A stretch of 64,000 nucleotides of DNA, taken from positions 112,265,677 to 112,329,676 of the forward strand of contig NC_134542.1 of the NCBI RefSeq assembly GCF_050624435.1. The letters run 5' to 3'. The notes under the pieces are model-generated. The model saw only the letters and a program-made list of their open reading frames with translations. It ran no database searches and had not been told where the DNA came from. Position numbers and translations under genes: made by a program. How positions within the stretch are numbered: the first letter of the stretch is position 1; every line of letters starts with the position of its first letter. Source of the DNA: Tenrec ecaudatus. Lineage: Eukaryota > Chordata > Mammalia > Afrosoricida > Tenrecidae. Below are positions 54,939 through 64,000 of the stretch, piece by piece.

Positions 54939-55925
54939 AGGTGAACAAGCGGACATCTAGCTCAGAAGCAAAAAAGCCCACATGGAAGAAGCACACCGGC
55001 CAGTGCGATCACGAGGTGCCAAGGGACCAGTTATAAGGCATCATGCAAAAAAAAAAAAAACCAACGATATAAGTGTGTGTATATATGTGTATATGTATAT
55101 GTATACCATATTAAATGAAGGGGGAAGTGCAGAGTGGAGACCCAAGGCCCAAGTGTCGGCCAATGGAGATCCCCTCATAGAGGGGTTTAGGAGAGGAGAT
55201 GGGTTAATTAGGGTGCGAGGTAGTATCGATGAAGAACACAGCTTTCCCCCAGATCCTGGATGCTTCCTCCCCACAACTACCATGATCCGAATTCTACCTT
55301 GCAGGCCTGGATAGGACAGAGGCTGTACACTGGTACATATGAGGGCTGGAGGTACAGGGAATCCAGGGTGGATGATACCTTCAGGACCAAGGGTGTGAGG
55401 GGCAGTACTGGGAGAGTGGAGGGTGAGTGGGTTGGAAAGGGGGGACTGATTACAAGGATCCACATGTGACCTCTTCCCTGGGAGAGGGACAGCAGAGAAG
55501 GGGGGAAGGGAGACTCCGGATAGGGCAAGATATGACAAAATAACAAGGTATAAATTACCAAGGGCACATGAGGGAGGGGGGAAAGGGGAGGGAGGGGGAA
55601 AAAAAAGAGGACCTGATGCAAGGGGCTTAAGTGGAGAGCAAATGCCTTGAGAATGATTGGGGCAGGGAATGTATGGATGTGCTTTATACAATTGATGTAT
55701 GTATATGTATGGATGGTGATAAGAGTTGTATGAGTCCCTAATAAAATGTAAAAAAAGAAAAGAGGAGAAAAAAATGATTAGGGCAAAGACTGTACAGATG
55801 TGCTTTATACAATTGATGTATGTATATGTATGAACTGTGATAAGAATTGTATGAGCCCCTAATAAATTGTTAAAATTTAAAAAATAAATAAATAAAAAAT
55901 CACAAGGTAAAAAAAAAAAAAGAAA
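54939..55925 (+). mobile_element. Young L1 3' tail carrying a second L1 3' end
   Basis: The main tail starts aggtgaacaagcggacatct and ends gagtccctaataaaatgtaa near 55750. It is followed by a second partial 3' end (atgattagggcaaagactgt to gagcccctaataaattgtta) and a longer A-rich end. A single pair of exact 15-bp repeats gaaagatgatatcca (54924-54938 and 55926-55940) brackets both, so they arrived together or the second end came by 3' transduction. Confidence 0.85.
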
Positions 55926-56024
55926 GAAAGATGATATCCAGTCTGAAGTGCATCTTAGGGAAAATTCTTGGAGGAAATTCTGAACTAAACAATGATTCAT
56001 AAAAAATCAATGGAGATGCTAGGT

Positions 56025-56226
56025 ATCTCCCTCACTCGCTGCCATTGAGCCCATTCCAGCTCATAAAGACCTCACAGAACAGAGGACAGCTGCACCTGTG
56101 GGGTCGGAGGCTGAGAATCTTTACAGGAGGAGACGGCTTCCGCTTTCTCTCTGAGAGTGGTGGGCTCGAAGAGCTGACCTTGTGACTAGCAGCCCAACGG
56201 GTTACTCACGACGCCACCAAGATTTC
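56025..56226 (-). mobile_element. SINE, reverse
   Basis: Reverse SINE: cattgagcccattccagctc, gagctgaccttgtgactagc, acgacgccaccaagatttcc. Confidence 0.8.
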
Positions 56227-56235
56227 CTGTTACGG

Positions 56236-56440
56236 CGTCGTCAAACGCATGGTCATTGAGTCAATACTGACTCATGGGAACCCTGCGGGGCAGGCTAGAA
56301 CTGCCCCTGTGAGTTTCTGAGATTGTAAATAGCCACCGGAAGAGAGTGCCCTCATCCTCCCAAGAAGCAGTTGGTGGTTTCAAACTGTGGACCTTGTGGA
56401 TCGCAACCCAAAGTGTAACGGCTACGCCACCGGGGATGCT
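56236..56440 (-). mobile_element. AfroSINE-like SINE, reverse
   Basis: Reverse SINE: gagtcaatactgactcatgg, gctagaactgcccctgtgag, ggctacgccaccggggatgc. Confidence 0.85.
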
Positions 56441-56454
56441 CTTGTCACCAGAGT

Positions 56455-56600
56455 TATATAGTAAGAGATAAACGCAGCAGTTCAAAACCTCAAGGCTCAC
56501 TGAGAAAGTGCAGTAAGGCGTTCTACTCCAGTAAAAATTTAAGGTCTCAGAAACGCACAGGGGAAGTTCTACTCTGTCCTAATTGGCTGCTGTGAGTGAA
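56455..56600 (+). mobile_element. SINE 3' part, forward
   Basis: Run gcagcagttcaaaacctcaa then aaggtctcagaaacgcacag. Confidence 0.7.
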
Positions 56601-56879
56601 TAAACAAGATGGTTTTAAGTTTTAAGTGTGGGCTAGAGATACCCCTGCTTCCTTTAGTGGAGAGAACCCTGAGCCCCAGTCTTGCCCAAAGATGACTCCT
56701 GGAGTCCTTTTATGTCACACTAAGAAAGCCATCGGTAAACCTGCCTATCGCGTCCTCTCACTCTAAGGATGCAAAAAGGAACTCTGGGAGTGTAGATACT
56801 AAGTCCTTTACGGGATATCCTTTTTCCTAGCCCACCTCTGCAAACTCCAGGGACCCTAAATGATTGCCTTCCTTTTAAA

Positions 56880-57312
56880 GGGAAGAGCAAACAAAGCAAT
56901 TTTCAATTGCCTCCTGTAAGAATTGGACAGTGAATAAGAAAGACTTAAGAAAAATAAATGCATTTGAATTATGGTGCGCACAAAGAATATTGACAGTACC
57001 ATGGGCTGCCAAAAGAGCAAACAAGACCTTCTTGGAAAACGTACAGCCAAAGGTTCCTTGCATCAAGGATGATGTGACTTTGACTCATGTACTTTGGACA
57101 GGTTGTCAGGAGAGACCAGTTCCTGAACAAGGACATCAAGCTTAGCAAAGCTGAGGGGCAACGAAGAAGGCCTTTGACCAAGTGGATTGACTCGGTGGCT
57201 GCATCAATGGGTTCAGATATAAAAGCCATTGTGAGAGCGGTGCAGGCCCGGGCAGTATTTCCTTGTAGTGCTCAGTGCTGTGATTTGGAACCAACTCAAT
57301 GGACTTAACACA
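56880..57312 (+). pseudogene. RTE/BovB LINE C-terminus and 3' end
   Basis: In one frame: FELWCAQRILTVPWAAKRAN then TFLENVQP, and in the next frame LTHVLWTGCQE-type text, followed by LNKDIKLSKAEGQRRRPLTK and WIDSVAASMGSDIKAIVRAV. This is the conserved RTE C-terminal block (ELWCWRRILNIPWTAKRTN..., then GQRKRGRPSTRWIDTV). Frameshifts separate the parts. The 3' end ggaaccaactcaatggactt then aacacaacaaac is the SINE-like terminus. Confidence 0.85.
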
Positions 57313-57459
57313 ACAAACATTCCCACAAGGAAATGTACCAGAAATGATAACCTTTGAGCAATATTTCAAATCGCCAAATAAAATTACACAAGCATGACCC
57401 TGATCATGAACTAACTCAAGATCTCATTGCTATTTCCATTTTTAAATAAAAAACAACAA

Positions 57460-57835
57460 AAAACAAACATTTTATTAGGGGCTCATACAACTCTTATCAC
57501 AATCCATACATACATCAGTTGTGTAAAGCACATCTGTACATTCATTGCCCTCATCATTTTCAAAGCATTTGCTCTCCACATAAGGCCTTGGCATCAGGTC
57601 CTCTTTTTTCCCCCTCCCTCCCCACACCCCTCTCCCTCATGAGCTCTTGATAATTAATAAATTATTATTTTGTCATATCTTGCCCTGTCCGACGTCTCCC
57701 TTCACCCCCTTTTCTATTGTCCATGCCCCAGGGAGGAGGTCACATGTAGATCCTTGTAATCGGTTCCCTCTTTCCAACCCACCCTCGCCACTCACACCCC
57801 TGGTCCTGAAGGGATCATCCGCCCTGGATCACTCT
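57460..57835 (-). mobile_element. L1 3' tail, reverse
   Basis: Run cattttattaggggctcata, gcctcatcattttcaaagca-like text, then gtagatccttgtaatcggtt and gggatcatccgccctggatc. Confidence 0.85.
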
Positions 57836-58494
57836 AAATCAGTCTCTTTTTTCTCCCTTCATCTTCTTTTTCTTGGTTCTTATATGTCACATTCAATAAT
57901 TTAGAACAAAGTACTTGACTGCTTTGTTATATCCACAAGGTTCCAAGACAAGCTATTAATGTTGTGTCATAAAGCAACGCTTCTAGAAAAGAGCAGCTTA
58001 AATAAAAGTAAGTTCTATACCAGGAAAATCATTTTTTCCATGTTCTTATGTGAGGTTTTCTACCAATTTTAGGTAATGTTCTTGCTCTGTTCTTCTAACT
58101 GCTTCTGTGCTTATCAGCAGGGGTAAGTCTAAATAAACAGCGAAGAATGTGTAAGGCCTTGGTTGAAGATCAGGAAGCTCAGACTCTTATACACCATAGG
58201 TTGCCATTACTTTTTGACCTACCACGCGTTTTCATAATATAAATTATTCAGTGCCTCCTACCAATTAAAAACATTTCTGATGGCCGTAATCCAGGACAAC
58301 GTGTAGCTATCTGCTTTCGACACCCCCTTGGATGACTCCAGTCCTACACCCCAAGAGCCGTATTGCCCCTTTGGAAAACACTTCTTATGGTTTTTCCCTG
58401 ATCATCTCCATTAAACCTTTTATTTTTTTATTGTCCCCATATGAAAAAGTGGTATTATTACAAAAATACTACTAAAAACAATGAAAGCATGCAG
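57836..58494. other. Unassigned
   Basis: No gene or repeat recognised. Confidence 0.35.
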
Positions 58495-58790
58495 CTGCCA
58501 CTGCGTGCATTTAAACTGGTGCTGGCTCATGTGTTTCAGAGAACTGGGTTTCATCGCAGTTCCTAATGTCTGTTTTTTCAGAAGTATATTGCTAGGCCTT
58601 TCTTCCCAAACTCTTCTAGATGAACTTGAACCTCCAACTTTTTGGTTAGTGGCCAAGTGTGTTTGCTGTTTGCACCATCAAGGAAAGCCAATGAACATAC
58701 TACCCAAAAACCACACTCACTGCCAGCAAATCAATAACTACTCATAGAAATTCTACATAGGGTTTCTAAGGCGGTGAATCTTTTGAATTT
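58495..58790 (-). mobile_element. Two SINE fragments, reverse
   Basis: The first (58495-58690) ends in ggttagtggccaagtgtgtt then tgcaccatcaagg. The second (58693-58790) has ccagcaaatcaataactact then gggtttctaaggcggtgaat. Confidence 0.6.
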
Positions 58791-58794
58791 TTTT

Positions 58795-59430
58795 AATTGT
58801 GACTTAATTGAGGGTTTTACCTACCAGACTATCAGCATAGCATTCAATATTTGAAACCTCCCACCACCACCACCCACGTATTCCACTCCCTGCCCTCAAT
58901 TTCTTTTCTCCCTCCTGTGGGGTTCCTGCCTGCTTCCACCCAAGTCCACCCATGCCAACCCATTGCTCCATTGCTAGCCCATTGCTTCCTTTTCCTTCCC
59001 TGCCCTCCCTGTCTTGGTAAACTCCAAAGTTGTTGTCTTTGATGTGCAAATCGTTGTCTTGTTTTTTATCTGTATAGTAGCGGTCCCATAAAATATGTGT
59101 CCTTTTGTGATTGACAACTGCACTCAGCATAATGTTCTCTAGGTCCATCCATGTCATGAAGTGTTTCAAGATTTCATCATTATTTTTAGCTATGTGTGTA
59201 CTCCATTGTGTGTACGTACCAAAGAGTCCTTATCCATTCACCTACTAATAGGCATTTGAGCCATTCCCAACCGCTTGTCATTGTGAACCTGTTTGCGCTA
59301 AGTATCTCACTTCTTTAGGGTACAGACCCAGTAGAAAGATTGCTGGATTGTATGGAATTTCTATTCCAGGTGTTTGAGGTATTACCACATTGCTTCTGCA
59401 ATGGCTATACATCAAGGCTGTAAACCTTTA
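58795..59430 (-). mobile_element. L1 3' region, reverse
   Basis: Run cagcataatgttctctaggt, ccatccatgtcatgaagtgt, catcattatttttagctatg, then cagacccagtagaaagattg: the reverse of a mammalian L1 3' UTR and ORF2 end. Confidence 0.75.
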
Positions 59431-59449
59431 CAGATAATCTCTTTTTTTT

Positions 59450-59540
59450 TTCACTTGGAAAGGCTTGTGGGGTTGAAATACTGACCTTGCAGTTAGCAGT
59501 CCAAGCCATATCTGATAGTGTCACCAAAGTCCCTTTATGA
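59450..59540 (-). mobile_element. SINE head, reverse
   Basis: Run gttgaaatactgaccttgca then gttagcagtccaagcc. Confidence 0.6.
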
Positions 59541-59615
59541 ATGTGTTAGAGCTTTGAAATTGCAAAGAACTTCACTAATAAAAGATACTGTGGTGGGGGG
59601 TGGGGATGGGGATAC

Positions 59616-60142
59616 TGTGTTTGGCCAGGTTGGTTAGAGAAACAAATCCAGAGACACTTACATATGTGTAAGACAGAGCTTTAAAATAAGAAATAGTTAT
59701 ATAATAGGAAAACATTCTAGCCCAATCCAGATCAACTCCATCAGTCCATGAATCCCTCTTCAGACTCACGCAGCCACACGCAATGATGCCGAATGCAGGA
59801 AGATTACAGGCTGGTGGGTTCTACTTCTTGTAGATTCAATGGCAGTGATGCATCTCCAGGGCTCTGGCTGCCATCTGGGTGGCTCCAAGTGGCTCATCAA
59901 CTGTAGGATGAGGCAGAGAGAGAGTATGGCCTGCCTCTAGAAAGGAAGAGTGAGAGGCAGGCCTCGGGGAGTCATTTATCTCGGTTGCCCTCTAATCAAG
60001 CTGTGACCTGATTGACAGGCTAAGTTCTGCCCACATGTTCCTACAGGAGCCATGTTGGCACCAAAAAAACCTAACTAACTCTCATAGCCCACCCCTTCCC
60101 TGTGATATCTTCAAGTTGACACAAGATTATATAATTACCAGA
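59616..60142 (-). mobile_element. ERVL-like solo LTR, reverse
   Basis: Left edge tgtgtttggccaggttggtt then agagaaacaaatccagag. Right edge caagttgacacaagattata then taattaccaga. Exact 5-bp duplication gatac at 59611-59615 and 60143-60147. Confidence 0.8.
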
Positions 60143-60147
60143 GATAC

Positions 60148-60944
60148 TGTCTTCATTTTGTCTTTCTGTTATAGTCCATGTGAACACTTCCGATGGAAGG
60201 CATTTGAACTTATTTCAACAGAACTTTCTCAAGATTCTGTAAGATGGCCTTTCTTTATTTGGGGTAAACATGAAAAAATGTGCACACAATAAATATGTGG
60301 CTTTCAAGACGTATTTTCCTTTTCATACCCATCCAAATTTCTTCAAGAAAATGTTCAGACAGCTTTCTTCCTCTTCTGGGAACCCTGTGTAGCGGCATTC
60401 AAAATGGGTTCGTATCTGGCCCACCATTGTAGGCTGCCCTACTACACAGCCTCTAGCAAAACCAGGCTGTCTGGACCCCCTGCTCCTAGAATTGTTTACC
60501 TTTATACAAAGACGTTGGTAAAGTACCACAATCTGCATGTGACGTGTACCCAGGCTGACTTCAAGGGTTCCATGCTGTGAGACTTAAAAGTTCTTATGAG
60601 GTTGTCCAAAACAAAAAAACATGTCAGCAGGGCGGATGGTGGTTCCATGTGTGCTAAATGTGTTCAAGGCAGGCAAGCTTTCCTTATGGCGGAGCAGAAA
60701 ACACGTTTGAAAGTGTTGAAGGCACACAGAGTCAGAAAACTAAATAAATACAAATGAAGCTTTTTTGAATAACAAGCAAATCAAATGACTTGTATTGAGG
60801 CAGTGTTTGACCCAAGGGGCCAGAAGGTAGAGCCTCAGGTAAAACACATGTATTAATATTTTATTAAACAATATAATTCCAAGAAGGAAAGACTAAGGTA
60901 GAAGAGAATGACCCAGGGTGTAGAGAGACACCAACGTGGCCACC
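60148..60944. other. Unassigned
   Basis: No gene or repeat recognised. Confidence 0.35.
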
Positions 60945-61350
60945 ACTTTCTGGATCTCAATGGACAATATCCATCAAGTCATCTCTGACTTTGGATGACC
61001 CCTGTACACGAGAACAAAGCGTTGCCTTGTCCTGCACCATCTTTGCGGAGCTCAGATTGATTGTTGGAGCCACTGAATATTTTGGGGTGCCTTCCCATAA
61101 GTGAGGTTCATCTTTGAGCCCTATGTCAAATCATATTAGGTTAAGGTCCATAATATTTTCATTGGCTAAATTTTGGAAGTAGATCTATAGAATTTTTTTG
61201 TTCATCTGTTTTAGGCTGTAAATTTTGCTGAAACCTGTCCACCGTGGGAAACCCTGATGATATTTGAATTCCTGGTGCCATACCTACCAGTATAAAAGCA
61301 ATACACCTCTGCCACAGTACAAGCCTGTATAAGAGAGCTTTTAGATGGAT
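60945..61350 (-). mobile_element. RTE- or tRNA-SINE-derived fragment, reverse
   Basis: Run gccttgtcctgcaccatctt, gattgttggagccactgaat, ttcattggctaaattttgga, then gctgaaacctgtccaccgtg and cctggtgccatacctaccag. This joins RTE 3' and 5' parts with the middle missing, as in a composite SINE or a deleted RTE. Confidence 0.6.
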
Positions 61351-62679
61351 GACTGCCACTGAAGATGAAGCCCTGTCTGGAGCAGAGAGGAAGAATCCTT
61401 CATTTCTGCTCCACTTCTATTTTGCACTAGTGAAAGGTTTGCCTTTCAGGTTGCTGTTAACACCCTCACACTTTTAGATGGGCTTGCCTGAATAGCCCCA
61501 ACAATCTTACAACTCAGGAATAAGGATGTCTTTGGCCTAAGGATGCACATTTTAAAGTTGTGTCTGGGTAAGCTCACGCAGAGTTGCAACAACAGCCAAG
61601 AAACCCCAGTGGAGGAGCAGCCGAGGAAACTCAAGAATCAGAGAAGCAATGGACTGCAGGTCTGACTGTCTAAACTAAACTACATCTTAACACTAAACTA
61701 TAGGTTAGCTCAATTAACAAAGAATGTTTGCCTTGAGATTTGTCCCTTTTTAAAATTACCTAGGTGAGATCAAATGGACAATGGTAACCCCAAAACATAG
61801 ATGAGAACCTTACGGAACAGTCTAACGGAATGATGTTGAAATAATGTGGAGAGAGATAGTGGGAGTGATAACACAATGTGAAATATGTAGCCTTTGTCGT
61901 TGAGCAGCAGGTGTACAAATTACTAATCCGGTGCATGTTTTGTTGTATACAGGACACCTCCTTTCATTGCCCTTCAGCTTATTGTGCTCCCAGAGAGTGA
62001 ATTTTTATAGATTGAAGATCTGTGGCAATCCTGCCTCGAGCACGTCTCTCCAGTGCCACTGTTCTCAACAGCGTGTGTTCCTTTCACGTCGCTGTCGCCT
62101 TTTGGTAATTCTCACAATATTTCAAGCTTGTCATAATGTTACAGCACACTTAACAGACTATTGTTATTATAAACGTGTTTGATATACTTTATGTATTTTA
62201 TTGTGCTCTATTATGTTTTCTGGAATTGAACTTACAACATTTCCAAGGTATATCCAAGGTATAATTCACCCCAAAACAAAAACCTTTTTAACCCAGTGTA
62301 AGACAAGGCTGAGAAGATCTTAAATAGTGCTTACAAGGAGCCAACTCAAAGTATTAAAAATAAAATACTTAATACTTGGTGCAGCTGTGAATTTATTTTG
62401 CACAAATGTAGAATACTGTAGTTCAGTTGATTTAGGTTTTGTTTTTATAATGGCTCTTGGTAAGAAGACAGTTAATAGGCAATCCAGCAAATGACCATAT
62501 GAGTTCTTACAGGTTCTATGTATGTAGACTAACTGAAATGCTATACATTTCTGACATATTAAGAAATATTAAACAGTTATATGGAAATAACTTCATGCCA
62601 CCTTTAAAATATTTTTCACTGATTTATACTTTGTATCAATAGGATTGGTTGATTCTAAAAAGAATTATTGTGAAACAAG
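61351..62679. other. Unassigned, AT-rich
   Basis: No gene or repeat recognised in 1.3 kb. Frames below 90 codons only. Confidence 0.35.
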
Positions 62680-63240
62680 TGGAGGCTTACAGAGCAAATC
62701 TGTTTTCCATTCCATAATTCATGCTGGTTTTGTTTCATGTCATTAGTTGTAATCCCCACGGTTACATCACTTACCCACTGCTTCCCTTTGTTCTCTGCTT
62801 CCATTCCTCCTCCTTTCCTAACCTTTCATATCTGACCAGTAAGACTGATTTTTTTTTTTTGTAAAAAAAAATTTATTAAGTACACCTTCATATTTAGAAC
62901 TTCCAATCATACAAATGTGAATGGATCTTTATGATACAAAATTTATTCTTAAAATATACAAGTTATATACAAACATTTTTTAAAAGACTGATATTTTTAA
63001 GTAAGTTAGTGTTCGATTTTTCTCCGACTTTATCCAGAATTTTTCTTTGTTCTTTTTAAGGTAGAACTTTTATATTTTTATTTATTTACTCTTTAACTTT
63101 TGGTTGTGATTTGAAGGAAGATTTAGAGAGCAAATCATTTTTCCATTCAGCAATTCATGCACATTTAGTTTCATTGCCGATTGCAGTAACCACAATTGTG
63201 TTCTTCCTGTGTTGATCGTTTCCATTCATCCTGCATGCTG
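62680..63240 (-). mobile_element. L1 3' end fragments, reverse
   Basis: Two similar pieces: gcttacagagcaaatctgtt then ccattccataattcatgctg (62685-62850), and gagagcaaatcatttttcca then ttcagcaattcatgcacatt (63125-63235). Both are the reverse of the short-tailed L1 3' end. Confidence 0.5.
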
Positions 63241-64000
63241 GGTACTTTTTGCTGTGAGAATTCCAACAACCTGGAGAGGTGACCTGTTAGTGCTAATGAG
63301 GCGATGAGGATTAGTCACTTCACTAATTTCAAACAAGGGCATAATGATGAGGGACGCCTTTACTTTTCCACTTGGAATCTTTTTCTTTCCTTCTTTTCTG
63401 GAATCTTTTTCTTTTCTTTCAGAAAAATGCTGTGACCTTCTTCATCAAGCAGGCCCTTGGACTTTCTATGACATTCATTATGCCACTTCCTAAGGAAGCG
63501 CACTTCCCAGCCTTGACTTTCCCAAATGCAGTGTTCGTGCTTAGTGGCTGTGGGCTACTATTGATGAACACAAACAAATACTAAGTGATATATATAAATC
63601 TCAAAATATAGCATATATGTGCCAAGACTGTAAATCTTTATAGATCAAAGTATAAAACCTCATCTTTATCTCCAATACACACATATGAATATATATGTAT
63701 ATATAAAACATGTTGGGGAGAAAGATGATTTTTCTGTTCTCATAAAGATTTATGGCATTGAAATCCCAAAGAGACTGTTCTACTCTGTTCTATACGGTTG
63801 TTATGAGTCAGAATCCATCAGTGGTGGGATTCAAATAATTTAACAACCAATCTATGTCCAAATAACCATGTTAAGTATGAAACACTGGTATATCCAAAGG
63901 TAATCTATTGTTTCACACAGCTGTTACTTGATAGGAATAATACTCAAAAGTAGATCATGTTATCAGAAAGTTTTAAACTATTAATGAAAAATATTAAATA
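63241..64000. other. Mostly unassigned, with SINE scraps
   Basis: A reverse SINE scrap lies at about 63625-63680 (gactgtaaatctttatagat). A forward SINE 3' end lies at 63745-63830 (ctgttctactctgttctata then tatgagtcagaatccatcag). Nothing else is recognised. Confidence 0.45.

Noticed and set aside
55041..56000. 319-codon minus-strand frame as a host gene
   Set aside because: It is antisense to an L1 tail and extends into poly-A and flanking DNA. Homologous partial frames lie antisense to other L1 tails, so it is repeat-derived and kept only as a finding.

Overview
This is a stretch of mammalian nuclear DNA dominated by transposable elements, with no recognisable intron-containing gene. The mix of families points to an afrotherian and most likely a tenrec (Echinops-like). 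Several dozen tRNA-derived SINEs look like AfroSINE. There are RTE/BovB-type LINE fragments whose 3' ends match the SINE tails, and a large set of L1 3' tails. The hAT MITEs (SPIN-like, and an OC1-like copy) are the kind reported as horizontally transferred into tenrecs. The species call is an inference from repeat content and was not checked against a database.

The only intact recognisable protein-coding frame is an intronless RPL23A retrocopy at 40039-40509 (156 codons). It keeps its UTR remnants and an A-rich tail and has perfect 16-bp target-site duplications. Every other long open frame lies in repeat DNA or is unsupported.

Layout. 0-5 kb: old SINEs, a tRNA-Gly-like relic, an OC1-like hAT and a mariner remnant. 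5-8 kb: an RTE 3' end interrupted by a 2.3-kb L1 tail that is flanked by direct repeats of about 128 bp. 10-12.5 kb: two L1 tails. 12.8-14.3 kb: an RTE endonuclease-region copy split by an ERVL-like LTR. 14.6-15.6, 24.8-26.2 and 30.3-31 kb: three DD34D mariner copies. 16.2-17.7 kb: an L2 carrying a SPIN-like MITE, then a SINE carrying a 5'-inverted L1. 20-23.9 kb: three LTRs, two with L1 tails nested inside. 31.5-36.5 kb: two structurally odd L1s. 40 kb: the RPL23A retrocopy. 42-47 kb: SINE cluster, RTE 3' end and L1 tails. 47.5-52 kb: LTRs nested in L1. 53-57 kb: dense SINEs, an L1 with two 3' ends and an RTE 3' end. 57-64 kb: L1, LTR and RTE remnants thinning into unassigned sequence.

The nesting gives a relative order: L2 and MIR are oldest. 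RTE, SINE and mariner copies come next and are the targets of ERVL-like LTRs, and the long-tailed L1s sit on top of all of them. Target-site duplications support this for many insertions: 5 bp for LTRs, 8 bp for hATs and mostly 11-18 bp for L1. Family names rest on pattern recognition and need a RepeatMasker/Repbase check.
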